Of a stretch of 64,000 nucleotides of DNA, positions 1 through 11,125 are shown in pieces. The position numbers and the translations under genes are program-made. Under the pieces are notes generated by a model. That model did not search any database. It was not told the DNA's origin and worked only from the letters and a program-made list of their open reading frames with translations. The stretch is taken from contig CM051458.1 in the NCBI GenBank assembly GCA_028274465.1, positions 85,766,085 through 85,830,084 of the forward strand, read 5' to 3'. Position 1 is the first letter of the stretch, and each line of letters starts with the position of its first letter. The DNA is from Plantago ovata (lineage: Eukaryota > Streptophyta > Magnoliopsida > Lamiales > Plantaginaceae).

Positions 1-11
1 AGAAGGGTGAC

Positions 12-3000
12 ATGGAGTTTGATGATCCTATGGTTGAGGATTGGAAAAGCTTTGCTTCTGATGAGAGCTGTTATGAAGATATGCTTGAGAGTGCATCTGA
101 GGATGGAGATGAGATGGAGACTGAGCCAGCTACTGAGAATGTTCCAGAGGAGGGATTTGTTGATTGGGAGACTGATATCCCAACTACTGAGGATGTTCAT
201 GCGGAGGAAGATAGAGCAATAGGGTTTAGGTACAATGAAGGGTCTGACAGTGATGAGGATTATGTGACAGAGGAGACTGGTCCTAGTACTCAAGAGCAAA
301 CTGCAGGTGCTCAAGAGCAGCTGAAGGGAGAATGAAAGTATATTTTCACAAGTATTCCATTTTTTATTTCTTTGTGATTTAGATTTATGGCTTTCCTTGA
401 ATTTTTTGCATTGTTGTATGTAATGAAGGTGATGATGGTGAGCATGTGGTGTATCCAAGTGATGAACTTGTGATTGAATATACTCCACAAGGTACATGGA
501 TTGGAGATGAATTTGAAGAGAATTATGATGCTGAAGACAAGGAGTTTACAGTTGGGCAGATATTAGCTATATGAGGAAACTGAGGAAGAAAGTGAAAGAT
601 TATCTCTTCAAGATTGGATTCACCATGGTGAGACAGAGGAATGACAATGACAGATACACAACTTATTGTGAAGCCAAGGAAAAAGGTATGTCATGTGTGA
701 TGAACTTGTATTTTACTTAACTTATTGAACTTAAGTTACTTATAGTTGTTTGTATTGTATTATAGGGTTGTCCATGGAGAATTCATGCAAGTATGATGTA
801 TGATAAATCCTCAATCATGATTAAAACTTACAATGGTCAGCATAGGTGTGTAAGTAAAGTGGATCTAAAGATGGATGACTCCAATTGGCTTTGTGACAAG
901 TTTGTTAAGGGGCTAAAAGATCATCCTAACCTTTCTGCCAAGAAACTGGAGGCTTGGGTTAACAGAAAATGGGGTGTTAATACATGAAGGTTTGGAGAGC
1001 TAGAGAGAAAGCTATGTTGGTGTTGGGGGGCAACCCAGAATTAGGATACCAATTGGCTCCACAATACATGGAGATGATCTTGATAAGTAATCCAGGTTAT
1101 GTGGCTTAGATAAACACAACTCCACAAGTAGAAAGGCCACCCCTCTTTAAGATGTTCTTTTGTGGGTTAGCTGGTCTGAAGCAAGGGTTCTTAGCAGGTT
1201 GTTCCCCTTTCTTATTTTAATTTTTGATGGTTGTCATCTGAAAGGGAAGTATGGGGGGGGGGGTGCTTTTAAGTGTAGTTGGTACAGATGCCAACTGTGG
1301 TATTTTCCCTTTGGCTTGGGTTGTAGTGGAATATGAAACTAAGGAGTCATGGGGCTTCTTCATTCACTGCTTTGAGATGTTTGTTGGGCCATTTGATGAA
1401 GATAAACACTGGCATTTCATGGTTGATAGACAAAAGGTATGTATTTTAATTTAGTTTCATTACTGTATTGTATTTTATTTTCATAGTGTATATGGGTTGG
1501 TCATTACTGTGTTTTAGTTTCATTTCATGGCTACTTGTTGTGTATTGTAGGGGTTGGTTCCAATTATTGAGGAGAGGTACCCAAATGTCATCAATAGAAA
1601 ATGCTCCAAGCATATCTATGACAATTTCAAGCTGAAATGGAGTGGATTGGTACTTAGGAAGTACTATTGGCAGGCATCAACATCATATACTGCTTATGGA
1701 TTTAACAAATCCATGACAAAGATCAGAGAGCCAAGCTGCATATGATTCGCTCATGGCCATCCCATTGGGACATTGGGTCAGACATTCCTATGATCCAACT
1801 CCACACATTGACCATGTCACCAACAATCTGAGTGAGTGTTTCAATGATTGGGTTGAACCACTTAGGGCATACTCACTGCTGAACCTTATGGAACCATGTT
1901 CAGTTCTTGTCTTTAATTTTCCTATTACATTCTCATTTGATTATGATTAATGTCTACCACTTGATTGTTGTTTTAAGAGTTGAGGTCTCAGGTCATGAAG
2001 AGGCTTGTAGTCAGGAGGAAGCAAGGGGAACTGGTGAAAACTGGAGTGATGCCTGCAGTTCTAAGGAAGTTGAATGAAACTCATGAGCAATCTAGGAGGC
2101 TCACAGTGAAGTGAGTCAGGGGGGGCATCTTTGAAGTAGAGGACTATAACTTCACATTCAAAGTAAACATGGAGTTGATGTCTTGCAATTGCAACAGGTG
2201 GAACCTGAGTGGGATTCCATGCAGACATGCATGGACAGTCATCACTTACATGAGAGATGATGCTGAGAAGTATGTCACCAGGAATCACACTACTGAAGCC
2301 TATAAGAAAACATATGACATGACTATACTTCCCATTGATGATCATAGATTATGGCCAAGTAATCTCACAAAAGAGAAATGCTCACCACCTTTCATAGAAA
2401 AGAAAGTTGGTAGGCCACAGTTGGTGAGGATTAGACACCCATCAGAAGGAGGATATAAATCCAAAGTTCCAGCTCACAAGCAGAGGAGTGCTCCAAAGTG
2501 TAGTCTGTGCAGGCATCCAGGTCACAACAAACACAAATGTCCAACACTTGTAAGTGCTAGTTACAACCTTATCTATTCAGTTTTAGGTTACAATTTGCAT
2601 TTTCAAATGCTAACATGCATTTACTTTGTTGCAGCAAATTAAGGAGTCAAGGTCAATCTCAAGCTCTAGCAGATGCTCCAATTGAGAATGAGGTTCCAGC
2701 TTCACAAGTCCCTAATCCAAAAGAAGTACCAATTGCACCTGAAGATTTCATTCCACCTGAAAATGCTACTATAAGTTTTCACTTACACTTATCTGGTTGT
2801 TCTCTTTATTGGATTTTTTGGACTTTTTAGCAAGTGAATGGAACTGTGATTGTTGATATTGTATGGAACTGCAATTGTATATATTGAATGGAACTGTAAT
2901 TGTGTAAATGGAACTGTGGTTGTTGCCTGATTTGTGCATTTGTTTATGGAATGGTATGGTAGGATGTTGCTGGCACATCAAGGACAAATAAGAGGCAGAT

Positions 3001-3205
3001 GACTGTGTATGGTGAACCATCTTGAATCACTGGATCAAGAAGTGGAGCTAGAGGCAGGGGTGGAGGCAGAACCAGTGGGAGAGGAGGAGGAAGAACAAGT
3101 AATGGAGGCAGTGGTAGAGGTGGAGGAAGAACCAGAGGTGGGGGAAGATGCAGGGGAGCAGGAGGGAGAAGGGGGGGGGGGGCAGAAGAAATTGGTTTGG
3201 TTCTG
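12..3205 (+). pseudogene. MULE transposase remnant (MuDR family)
   Basis: In intact elements this protein cuts and pastes the element in the nucleus. Visible pieces: an acidic N-terminus (12-335); a region with CPWRIHAS and YNGQHRC at about 660-990, the C2-HC DNA-binding finger typical of MULEs; a catalytic block with DGCHLKG then VVGTDANCGIFPLAW at about 1225-1320; FMVDRQKG (second Asp) at about 1417-1552; NNLSECFNDW (candidate catalytic Glu) at about 1820-1850; a SWIM finger CNCNRW..GIPCRH at 2184-2230; a CCHC knuckle CSLCRHPGHNKHKC at about 2498-2540; and an Arg-Gly-rich tail at 3026-3180. The frame is lost near the G-run at 1252-1261, and an in-frame stop follows SNPGYVA near 1108. Introns with plausible GT-AG borders may separate some pieces. 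Confidence 0.8.
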
Positions 3206-3466
3206 ACTGATTGTTGATTTCATGTTTCTGTATGGGTTTAGTTCTTGTGAAGCATTTGGCTTAGACTGATTCTAGCTTTAAACTCTCCTTTTGGGTTCAG
3301 TTCTTGTGAAGTTCATCCCACAAGCTGACTATTATCATTTGGATTTCTATTTATCATGTGACTTTCATTTCAATGTTATGATGGATTATGGATTACTAAC
3401 TATCATTATGTAACTTAAAGATCTTGCACTTGGAAATGGAAAACTTATTCTAGCTATTTTGTTTCT

Positions 3467-3945
3467 TTACTTGAATACTTTACAAATTTGTACAAATAGG
3501 TACATAGCAAGTAGTAAAAGGTTTAGGCAAACTAGTTGCCTAATTCTAAGGTACTTGTCTTCCCTACTTGGCCTTCTTTTTGCAGCTCCATTTTGCCTAC
3601 CCTGCTGCACCTGTTCTGCTCTAGGTGGCCTAGACTGTTGTACTTCTTCTTGACTAGGTTGCACGCGTTGTGGATGTGTTGGCGAAATGTACTCCCATAG
3701 AACTGTGGGATGAATCACTTCCCCCCGCCTTTGTGCTGGATTTTCTTGCTTGTTAGCCCACTCAGACCATCCGTGTGCCGGACACCCCAATAAAACCTCC
3801 CATCATTGCCCACATATAAGACGGTACGCTTCCGGCATCTTGTAGCCTTGCAAACTGGACGAAGAACAACACGCGAATAACTCATTTTCTTAACATACAA
3901 CAAGATATACAAGTATATAGCTAATACAAGCAAGTAAGAGTGCAT
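3467..3945 (-). pseudogene. Antisense ORF in the MULE, GRF-zinc-finger-like, frameshifted
   Basis: On the minus strand an ORF from 3945 carries two cysteines (VCKATRCRKR), then GNDGRFYWG. A one-base frame change near 3785 leads into GCPAHGWSEWANKQ in the second frame, followed by a Gln/Pro/Arg-rich tail ending at 3467. The spacing of Cys, GRFY, Cys-Pro and Trp resembles a GRF-type zinc finger, which in plants occurs in small nucleic-acid-binding proteins and in transposon cargo. It lies inside the MULE, 3' of the transposase and convergent with it, as an accessory second gene would. The family assignment is an inference from a short motif. It could instead be a captured host fragment. Confidence 0.4.
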
Positions 3946-4254
3946 AAAATGGAGTTAAAAGGGGGTATAAATAGGCAAAATTTTGAATTCTAACGGCTAC
4001 TAAGAGGTTCCCAACGGCTATAATATGTTTTCATTTTCTACCTCATTGAAGCAAATCAATTACATATAGCCCCACATGTGAGATGCACGTGACCAATCCT
4101 AAGTTGTTTGTCTCATGCCAGAATCTGAAATTCCGGCAGGGCTAAAAATGTCATTTCCAGCTCTTAATTCGAAAAAGTCAAGTTCGTGGTGCTATATGTA
4201 ATTGTTTTTGTCAAACACTGGGCTACATGTAATTGTTGAACTAAGAGGGATAAA

Positions 4255-4298
4255 TCTGTAATAAAAAAAACTAAAGGGGGCTATATGCAAATTACCCT
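4255..4298 (+). repeat. Candidate right terminal region of the MULE
   Basis: Read from the reverse strand this begins AGGGTAATTTGCATATAGCC and continues into an A/T-run and TTATCCCTC. It is placed as the element end because PABP-flanking, non-repetitive AT-rich DNA follows. The matching left inverted repeat lies outside the window, so the assignment cannot be confirmed here. Confidence 0.4.
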
Positions 4299-4857
4299 AT
4301 AAATATAAATCACCTCAAAAGCAACTTACATCAATCAGTTTCAATTAAAAGGAAAATTTAAAGGTAAAGTAAAGGAACTAAAACTATCAGTCGAGGCATC
4401 AAGAGCTAAACGGTGAGCCACATTATTACTATCACACCTAACAAACATAAACTCAATTGTATGAAAAACAATGGTTTCTTCTATCTCTAAGCAGCCAGGT
4501 GATATACGTTAATAACCAATAAAAAGTAAGTAACAATAAGTTGGTGCATTAGAAATGATAACCGATAAAGTCTGAAAAACTCAATACGTATTTAATGGAA
4601 CACTATATGGTTAACTTATAATTTTAAAAGTGAGAGTAATATTCACAAAGTTAATTGTAAATATGAGCACCCAAGTTATAGAGAGAGTTTTTGTAAAGTG
4701 AAAAAGATTCAGACAATTTCTCAAACATAATATAGAGTAATAAAAGGGGAGAACAGATCCCCCTCCATAATGAAAAGAACATTTGGGTAATAGAATCTCT
4801 ATCTAAAAATAATAATATTGGATGTGTGTGTGTTTTGTTGTTGTTTTCCTTGCTAAC
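4299..4857. other. Intergenic DNA and PABP 3' UTR
   Basis: AT-rich DNA between the MULE and the PABP stop codon. The right-hand 60-100 bases (about 4780-4857) should be the 3' UTR of the minus-strand PABP gene. Nothing else is recognisable. Confidence 0.5.
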
Positions 4858-7800
4858 TTAAAAACCTTCTCCATCCGTCGCCAAACGAAGTACGTCCATG
4901 GCTTCAGCAACTTTTTTCTTCAAGGCATCCGGAGACTCAATCAGGTGGAGCACTTCTGTTTGGTCCATCTCTAATAGCATGCCCGTCACTTTTCCAGCAT
5001 GTTGCGGCTCTAGGAATTCCACTAGTGGATACAAGTGTTCGCCTAGCATCTGCAGATACAAAATCGTGATAAGTACGTATGTTCATTCATCTAGTATTTG
5101 GTGTGAATAAACACGATGCACTGACCATGCGTTGGTTTTCTGGAGAAGCTGACGCTAAAGACGAAGCTAGTGTGGTTTTTGACAAGGTTGATGGCATCCC
5201 GGTTCCATTTTGAGGTAAAGCTGTTGTTGGTCCCATTCGACCTTGAGCTACTACAGAAGGATTCACTCCGTTTTGAGGATTACCCATGTATCTATTCCCA
5301 ACATGGTTTGCATTACGCTGCCCAAACAATAGACATAATATAAATTATCATAGGTATTTAGCATAGGGAATTCTCAGATGACATATTTAAATTTTTCAAA
5401 ATTAGTAAAACATGATGTATAATTTAAAAAAAAACGTGGAGCTAGCTAACCGGTTGTTGTGGTTGGTAGGAGTTTGGACCTCTTCTCGAGGTGACTCGTT
5501 GCGAAGGACGTTGGGCGTGTGGAAATTGCAGAGGCATGACAAAATTGGAAGGAACATGACCAGGCATCACACCAGGTAAATGTTGTTGTTGAAAGCCATA
5601 TCCAGCAGCTTGCGGGATGAGCCCCTGACCGAAATAGAGTTGTTGTTGCGCAAGCCTAGGTGCTGGTGATGCTGCTCCTGGATGAAGCCCACGAATTCCT
5701 GGCACAGGTGACATCGCCCCAGGTGTTTGCATTTGGGAGAAGTGAGTCTGATCACACACATAGATTAGATACGGTTGTTATTCTAGATATAGTAATTAAA
5801 AAAACACCCAAATCTTTATGACAGCATATTCATACAACAATGTAATAAAGTATATTACAAAGTTTACACCCCATACAGTAATACAGACACCCGCAGTCCA
5901 AAACCAACTGAATGACATGAACACTCAAGAACACTTAATTAACAAATATCAAGAGATAAGAAAAAATGTAACCTGGAGCCAATTTTTCCTTTCTGCTTTC
6001 CTTTGAGCTATGGCAACATACAATGGTTTTCTCCCAATCATCTTTCCATTCAGTTCATTGAGCTGAACAGAGAATAACAAGACAAAACTTGATTCTGGCT
6101 AGACACAATAATGTTATAGAACATGGAGGACTTCACAGTGTAATAGCAAGTCGAAATTAGTAATACCATAACCTGTAACTAACTTACAGCTTTGGTTGCC
6201 TCTTCAGGTGAGGAAAAAGCGACAAAACCAGAACCCTTGCTCACTCCATCTTGATCAAGCAAGATCTGATATTACAAATCAAGGTATTATACAACACTCG
6301 ATTCAACTCGAATAAATTATCAAAAAATCTGACATATATAAGTCCAGTTTCAATTACCTTGCACGATGTTATTGTCCCAAACTCGGTAAATAAATCTTTC
6401 AACTTTTCATCGTTTATGCTATCATCGAGATTTTTCAAGTACAAGTTAGCGCCTTTGAGCTTCTCGAATCGGTTATTTCTTTCTTGTTCATACTTAGCTC
6501 TCAACTGTGCCTCCCGTTCAGCTTTCTTCTGAGCCTTCCCAACATACAAGACCTTTTCGTCAATAGAGGTACCATTCAAATTATCTACGGCAGCAGCTGC
6601 ATCATCTGGATTCTCAAAGTTAACAAAACCAAAGCATTTGGAGATGCCATTTCCGTCTTTCATAACAATTGCACTAGTGATGCGACCAAATTTTCCAAAC
6701 ATCTCTTGAATACCCTCGTCAGTAGTACTCTCGGGGAGATTTTTCACATAAACATTAGTGAATTTTGGTAACCCATTCCCTCCATTTCTTTCCTGGCGAC
6801 GAACAAAAGGCCCAACGTATACTTGCTTATCATTCATGAGCATACCATTTAACATCTTGACCGCTCTTTGAGCAGCCTCCTCCTTGTCAAACTGCACAAA
6901 CCCATAGCCCATTGGTTTTCCATTGCTATCAGCAGCAACCTTGCAAGAAAGCACCGTTCCAAAGACTGCAAAGGTTTCGTACAGGCCCTTGTTATCCACT
7001 GAGGCATCCAAGTTCTTAATGTACAGATTAGCATATCCACTTTTGCGCAAAGTAGGATCTCGGTGAGAAAACATGATCCTTATGGGCTTGTCATTAATAG
7101 GCGTAAAATTCAGAGCCTCCATCGCATAAGAAGCTGTGGCACATCATGAACGCAATGAATAAGTAAACACCACATTCCACATATATCTTTTATAATTTTT
7201 TTTTAAAAAAAAAGAAAGAAAGAAAGAAAAGGAATACATATCATTTCTTCAGGATAACAACAAAATCTTACTTGTTGGCAATACAAACCTCACATTTATT
7301 CTTTTTACATAATTTATCTATACCCCATACCCATGTTCCACTAGATTTTACAATTATGACATTTAGTTTGGGGAGGGGATTACATACGTATACGTTATAC
7401 ATTATGTTTAGCATTAATTTATCAACAAAATCTTATATGCTAGTGTTCATATAACAGACTAGCTAATTGGTCCCTGAGATAAATCTATTATAAATGGAAA
7501 AGGATTAAAAAACATATAATAATATAATATCAATATCCTTTTTTATGTCATTTTACTAGTTATCTTATAAGCTAATTCACTAAACAGTTGCATTAAAATC
7601 AGTTGCTTATTAATTCATTTGCTAAATATATACACTAAAATCAGCTAAATTATCGACTGCCTTATTAATTAATTTTGCTAAAGAAAGTCTCACTAACAAC
7701 ACATAACTTAAGTGATGAACGCAATATTTTCACAAAATATATAAAATTCGTTCCAAAATCCGCCAATTGATTAAAAAAAGTACTTTACTTTGGAAAGAAG

Positions 7801-9135
7801 CTAGGAGCAAATATTAAATTCAAGCGAAATAAAACGAAATGAACATGAACTGTCCCAATTGTTTAAATCACTATAATGTTTAAGCATAAAATTTTCATTT
7901 TTTATTTTTGAAACACAACAAAATGTGCAAAAATAACCTCTATTTATTCAACAACAACAACAAAAAAACATTAATATATCTTGAAAAAAGATTATAATTA
8001 ATGATTATGATTTCTAACTCGAATGGTAAACAACACATAATTTGATATAGCCTACCCCAACTTGTCCAAACCAAAATCTTCAATAGATTCAAATGTACAT
8101 TATTCTAAAAAAAAGTTACGAGCATAATGTAAAATGTCAAGAAAATAGAGTGAAAAGTATGGACACGCTTAGTTTCTAGCTATGAAACTATCATCACCGA
8201 ACTATAGTACTAAATTTTCCAAAAGAAATTCCAAAACATCTCTTGTTTTTGTTTCAAAATTCTAAAACCAAGATTTAATCCATGATTATATGTCCAATAT
8301 TGATTTTGGAAAATTTCAAATCAATGTCCCATTTTGTGAACCCTTTCATCCTACAAAATTTTAGATCCATCATAAAATTATTTAATTAAGTTCCTTGCCG
8401 GAGACGTTTTTAGTTATGATATAGCATTCCATGACAATTATGGCAGTGATGAACTATCTAGATTAGTAATAACTCAACCATCACTGATAAGTACTTAAAT
8501 CATTGACTGATCTAATCGTAAAACATGTCACCATCACCATAAATTAATTAATATTCATCCATTTTTTAGATTGTTTACATTTGTTTGATGAACGTTTATT
8601 ATGAGGTTCGTATAATATGTGGTGTTTAATTTAGTGTTAGGATCCACAATAAAGTTTTGAGATAGGGATTGCCAAAAAAGAAATCATAAACCTGTGTAAA
8701 AAAAAAGGCCAATAAAGGAATACAAAATAAGACAAATGAGTACAAAATAATAGTATACTCATTCATCATGCAACTATTTAACATGAAAACAACAATCAAT
8801 CAGACAAACAAAACTACTAGTGATTATAAGTTATCAAAGTAATTTTTACCATCTTGGGGATTGCTGAAATTGACGTAAGCATAGCCCAGAGACAATCTCC
8901 TACTTTGATCTCTGCAAACCCTAATGGAGAGCACAGGTGCCACATGGCTGAAAAGATCATACAACCTACTCTCATCAACCGTTGCATCTAGATCACCCAC
9001 ATACAACGAAGCACTCGGAGGAATCACCACCAACGACGAATTCCCCTTCATTGGAGTCGGTGGAGGTGTGGCCCCCGCAAGAAAAGCAGTTGTAGCCGTC
9101 ACCGATGCCATCCCTGCCATTCTTGTTGTATCCAT
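4858..9135 (-). CDS. Cytoplasmic poly(A)-binding protein (PABP), 7 exons
   Basis: Binds mRNA poly(A) tails in the cytoplasm and supports translation and mRNA stability. Exons on the minus strand: 9135-8850, 7133-6358, 6265-6188, 6062-5973, 5747-5451, 5317-5126 and 5049-4858. All have GT-AG borders and matching phases, giving 636 aa, the normal family length. Four RRMs are visible: RRM1 from about residue 43 ([15 protein letters not shown]), RRM2 from about 131 ([15 protein letters not shown]), RRM3 (VYVKNLP, CFGFVNF) and RRM4 (LYLKNLD, GSGFVAF). A Pro/Gln/Gly-rich linker follows, then a C-terminal MLLE domain (about 574-630) with [10 protein letters not shown], which docks PAM2 peptides. Intron 1 (7134-8849) splits RRM1 and is unusually long. 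The chosen ATG opens MDTTRMAGM. Intact MLLE and a Gln-rich linker suggest the PAB2/4/8-like class, but the exact paralogue is uncertain. Confidence 0.95.
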
Positions 9136-9248
9136 CTTCTAAAAAACAATTACTAAATAATAGCTAGGTTGTAATTAATTGTCTAGGGTATATGTAAGTA
9201 TATATGTGTATGGAGAGAAAGTGATGTAGATGAAGAACTTGGTCGAAT

Positions 9249-9259
9249 GTATATATATG
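9249..9259 (-). promoter_or_regulatory. Candidate TATA box of the PABP gene
   Basis: A TATATATA stretch lies about 115 bases upstream of the PABP ATG on the minus strand, with a CT-rich candidate initiator (TTTCTCTCC) about 30 bases downstream of it. Position and composition fit a plant core promoter. Confidence 0.4.
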
Positions 9260-9712
9260 TGCATGTGAATGATGTTAGACACAGTTAGGAGTGTGAAGAT
9301 TATTAGTGTTAGTTAATATTAGTTGTGTATGTCATGTTTTGGACAAAATATGTCCATACAATAACAAGTATACAACTTGGTCAAGATTTGGAAATTTGTT
9401 GTTGATCTTATTTACCTCATTACATGTCGGAATCAGTTTTTCTCTTGGTCTTTAGATTTAGATTTTGTGGAGACATTAGCGATGTAATAGCATATATATT
9501 CTTAATAATAACTAAAAATAGTAATGTTATATTATATATTATATCAAATACTAAAATTAGTGTGGTACAATATAGATGTAAAATAAAGAAAGACCCCAAC
9601 CTTTTTCTAGTTCTATGAGTTGGCTTCTTCACCGGCTTACGGGAAACGTGTTTCTCCCAGATGGTAGAACAGCGCATCCACAGAGCTATTGGATACACGC
9701 TCACGAGACCAA
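9260..9712. other. Intergenic, upstream of PABP
   Basis: AT-rich to 9600, then more GC-balanced DNA leading into the hairpin. The minus-strand open frame over 9420-9731 matches no family I recognise and overlaps one arm of the hairpin, so I do not call it a gene. Confidence 0.4.
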
Positions 9713-9835
9713 TAGTCGTAATCGATCCCAATTGTCACAACATTGAGGGCGATATTGCGATGATAAGCGATAGAAAGTCTCTTATCATCGCAATATCGCC
9801 CTCAATGTTGTGACAATTTGGATCGATTACGACTA
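9713..9835. repeat. Near-perfect 55-bp inverted repeat (hairpin), 13-base loop
   Basis: Arm 9713-9767 is the reverse complement of arm 9781-9835 with a single mismatch (C at 9729 against the A expected). The 13 bases 9768-9780 form the loop. No homology continues beyond the arms, so it is not the centre of a longer palindrome. It lacks MITE-like termini or a flanking target duplication. A transcript from either strand would fold into a long dsRNA stem of the kind processed by Dicer-like enzymes in plants. Whether it is transcribed cannot be seen. Confidence 0.85.
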
Positions 9836-11125
9836 CTGATGTCCAACACATGGGATGACATTATCCACGCATCATGTGATTCAAAGCAAAGTCGAAAATG
9901 TTGGCAATAGTTGTCCCATCAAGACCCACCTGCAGCCCCGATTCTCCTTGTCCTCAACATTTATTCGTCCTATGCTAGGGGACAATTCCTTGTAGACTCC
10001 TTGGGAGCATTCAAGCTCGCAAATAATAGATTCACACCCAGAAATAATGGCACAACAATTATTGTCGCGGACTTGCTCTCTAACAACGGGGACATGATCA
10101 TGGTCTAGATGACATGCAGTTGCCTTGAAGAAAAACTTTGAATTAGATACACATATTCATTATTGAAAAATGAAGGATAATTTGATGTCTATTGCTACTT
10201 TTACTATTACTTTGATTTTGTAACCCATGGACTAATATTATAGCCCACTTTTGGCCCTTGTGTCATTGGTTTTAGAACTCCCTCCGTAACTCCGTTCTAT
10301 TATCATAACTCACAAGTATTCCAGTTTGATTTTTTTCGGTCAACAGATTTCAACTTTGACTCGATTACTCTTTAAATTATTTTGTGTGAATGACCATTTT
10401 AAAGAATAAAATATAAAGTATGCACGCAAATTAATTGGACCATTTAGAAAATGAAATAACCTTATTATTTTGGAACAGATGGATAACGGCTACCAAAATG
10501 AATGTTCAAGATCCCATTGAATAAGGAAAATTCAAAACAATTTACAATTCATTCAATCATCAATTCAATATTATAAATTGTTCTAATTTAAATTGGTTAT
10601 AGTGCAATTAGAATTTCTCTTAAAGTGTGGATTAGGCTGATTTTCAAAACTACCAATGTATTTCATTTTTCATGCAATTTTAGAAAAAAATGACCGTGAG
10701 CTAGTGTACTTTAACTTATGACTTAAAGTGTAGTAGAAAATTAAATCTCTAAGTACTTTAACTGATGATGCTGTAAGCAAAGCATTGAGAATAACATAAC
10801 CTACACACATCACAAAGTTGGGCTGTATAAATTTCATAAATGGAATTTTTTAGTGTTATCCATGTATATTGTGTGCAAGTGTTTGCTTTATGAAAAATGT
10901 TTATAATATACATGTGCTGAAAGCCTGAGGAAATTTGAATGTACAGTACATGACCTCTGTTTTAACTTTTATAGGTATGAATATGATTTTGGACTTCTAT
11001 AGCATTAGCAACGATCTTTCTCTATATATACGGACATGTTGGCGCCTAGAGTATCTAAAAAAATGTGTGATCTTCTTGGACACCACAGGGGCAAGACGCA
11101 TTCTGAAGAGAACTCCAGAACGGGT
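9836..11125. other. Intergenic; downstream flank of the ABC1K gene
   Basis: 9836-10110 is GC-balanced and contains a 65-codon plus-strand open frame without recognisable motifs. It and the hairpin may be parts of one unidentified fragment. From 10110 the sequence is AT-rich. The last 100-250 bases should contain the 3' UTR of the minus-strand ABC1 kinase. Confidence 0.4.
10276..10490. repeat. Possible Stowaway-like MITE remnant
   Basis: The left edge carries CTCCCTCCGTAACTCCGTTC. The right edge, read from the other strand, begins ATCCATCTGTTCCAAAATAA. The two ends are only partly complementary and no target duplication is evident, so this is a weak call based on the CTCCCTCCGT terminal signature. 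Confidence 0.25.

Larger units (their letters stand above)
1..4298 (+). mobile_element. Decayed Mutator-like transposon (MULE), left end outside window
   Basis: The stretch holds, in order, an acidic N-terminal segment, a zinc-binding segment, DDE catalytic blocks, a SWIM finger, a CCHC knuckle and an RGG-rich tail. This is the order expected of plant MuDR-type transposases. Downstream lies an antisense zinc-finger-like ORF. The right boundary is placed where a block reading inward as AGGGTAATTTGCATATAGCC begins (reverse strand, ending near 4298). Related short blocks containing CTATATGTAATTG recur at about 4190-4240, as in sub-terminal repeats. The left terminus and the target duplication cannot be seen because the element starts before base 1. 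Several stops and frameshifts show that it is inactive. Confidence 0.75.

Noticed and set aside
3035-3223. Ser/Pro-rich minus-strand ORF
   Set aside because: Shadow of the RGG-coding tail of the MULE transposase.
9420-9731. 103-codon minus-strand ORF next to the hairpin
   Set aside because: No family match by eye, AT-rich C-terminal half, and it overlaps the hairpin arm.
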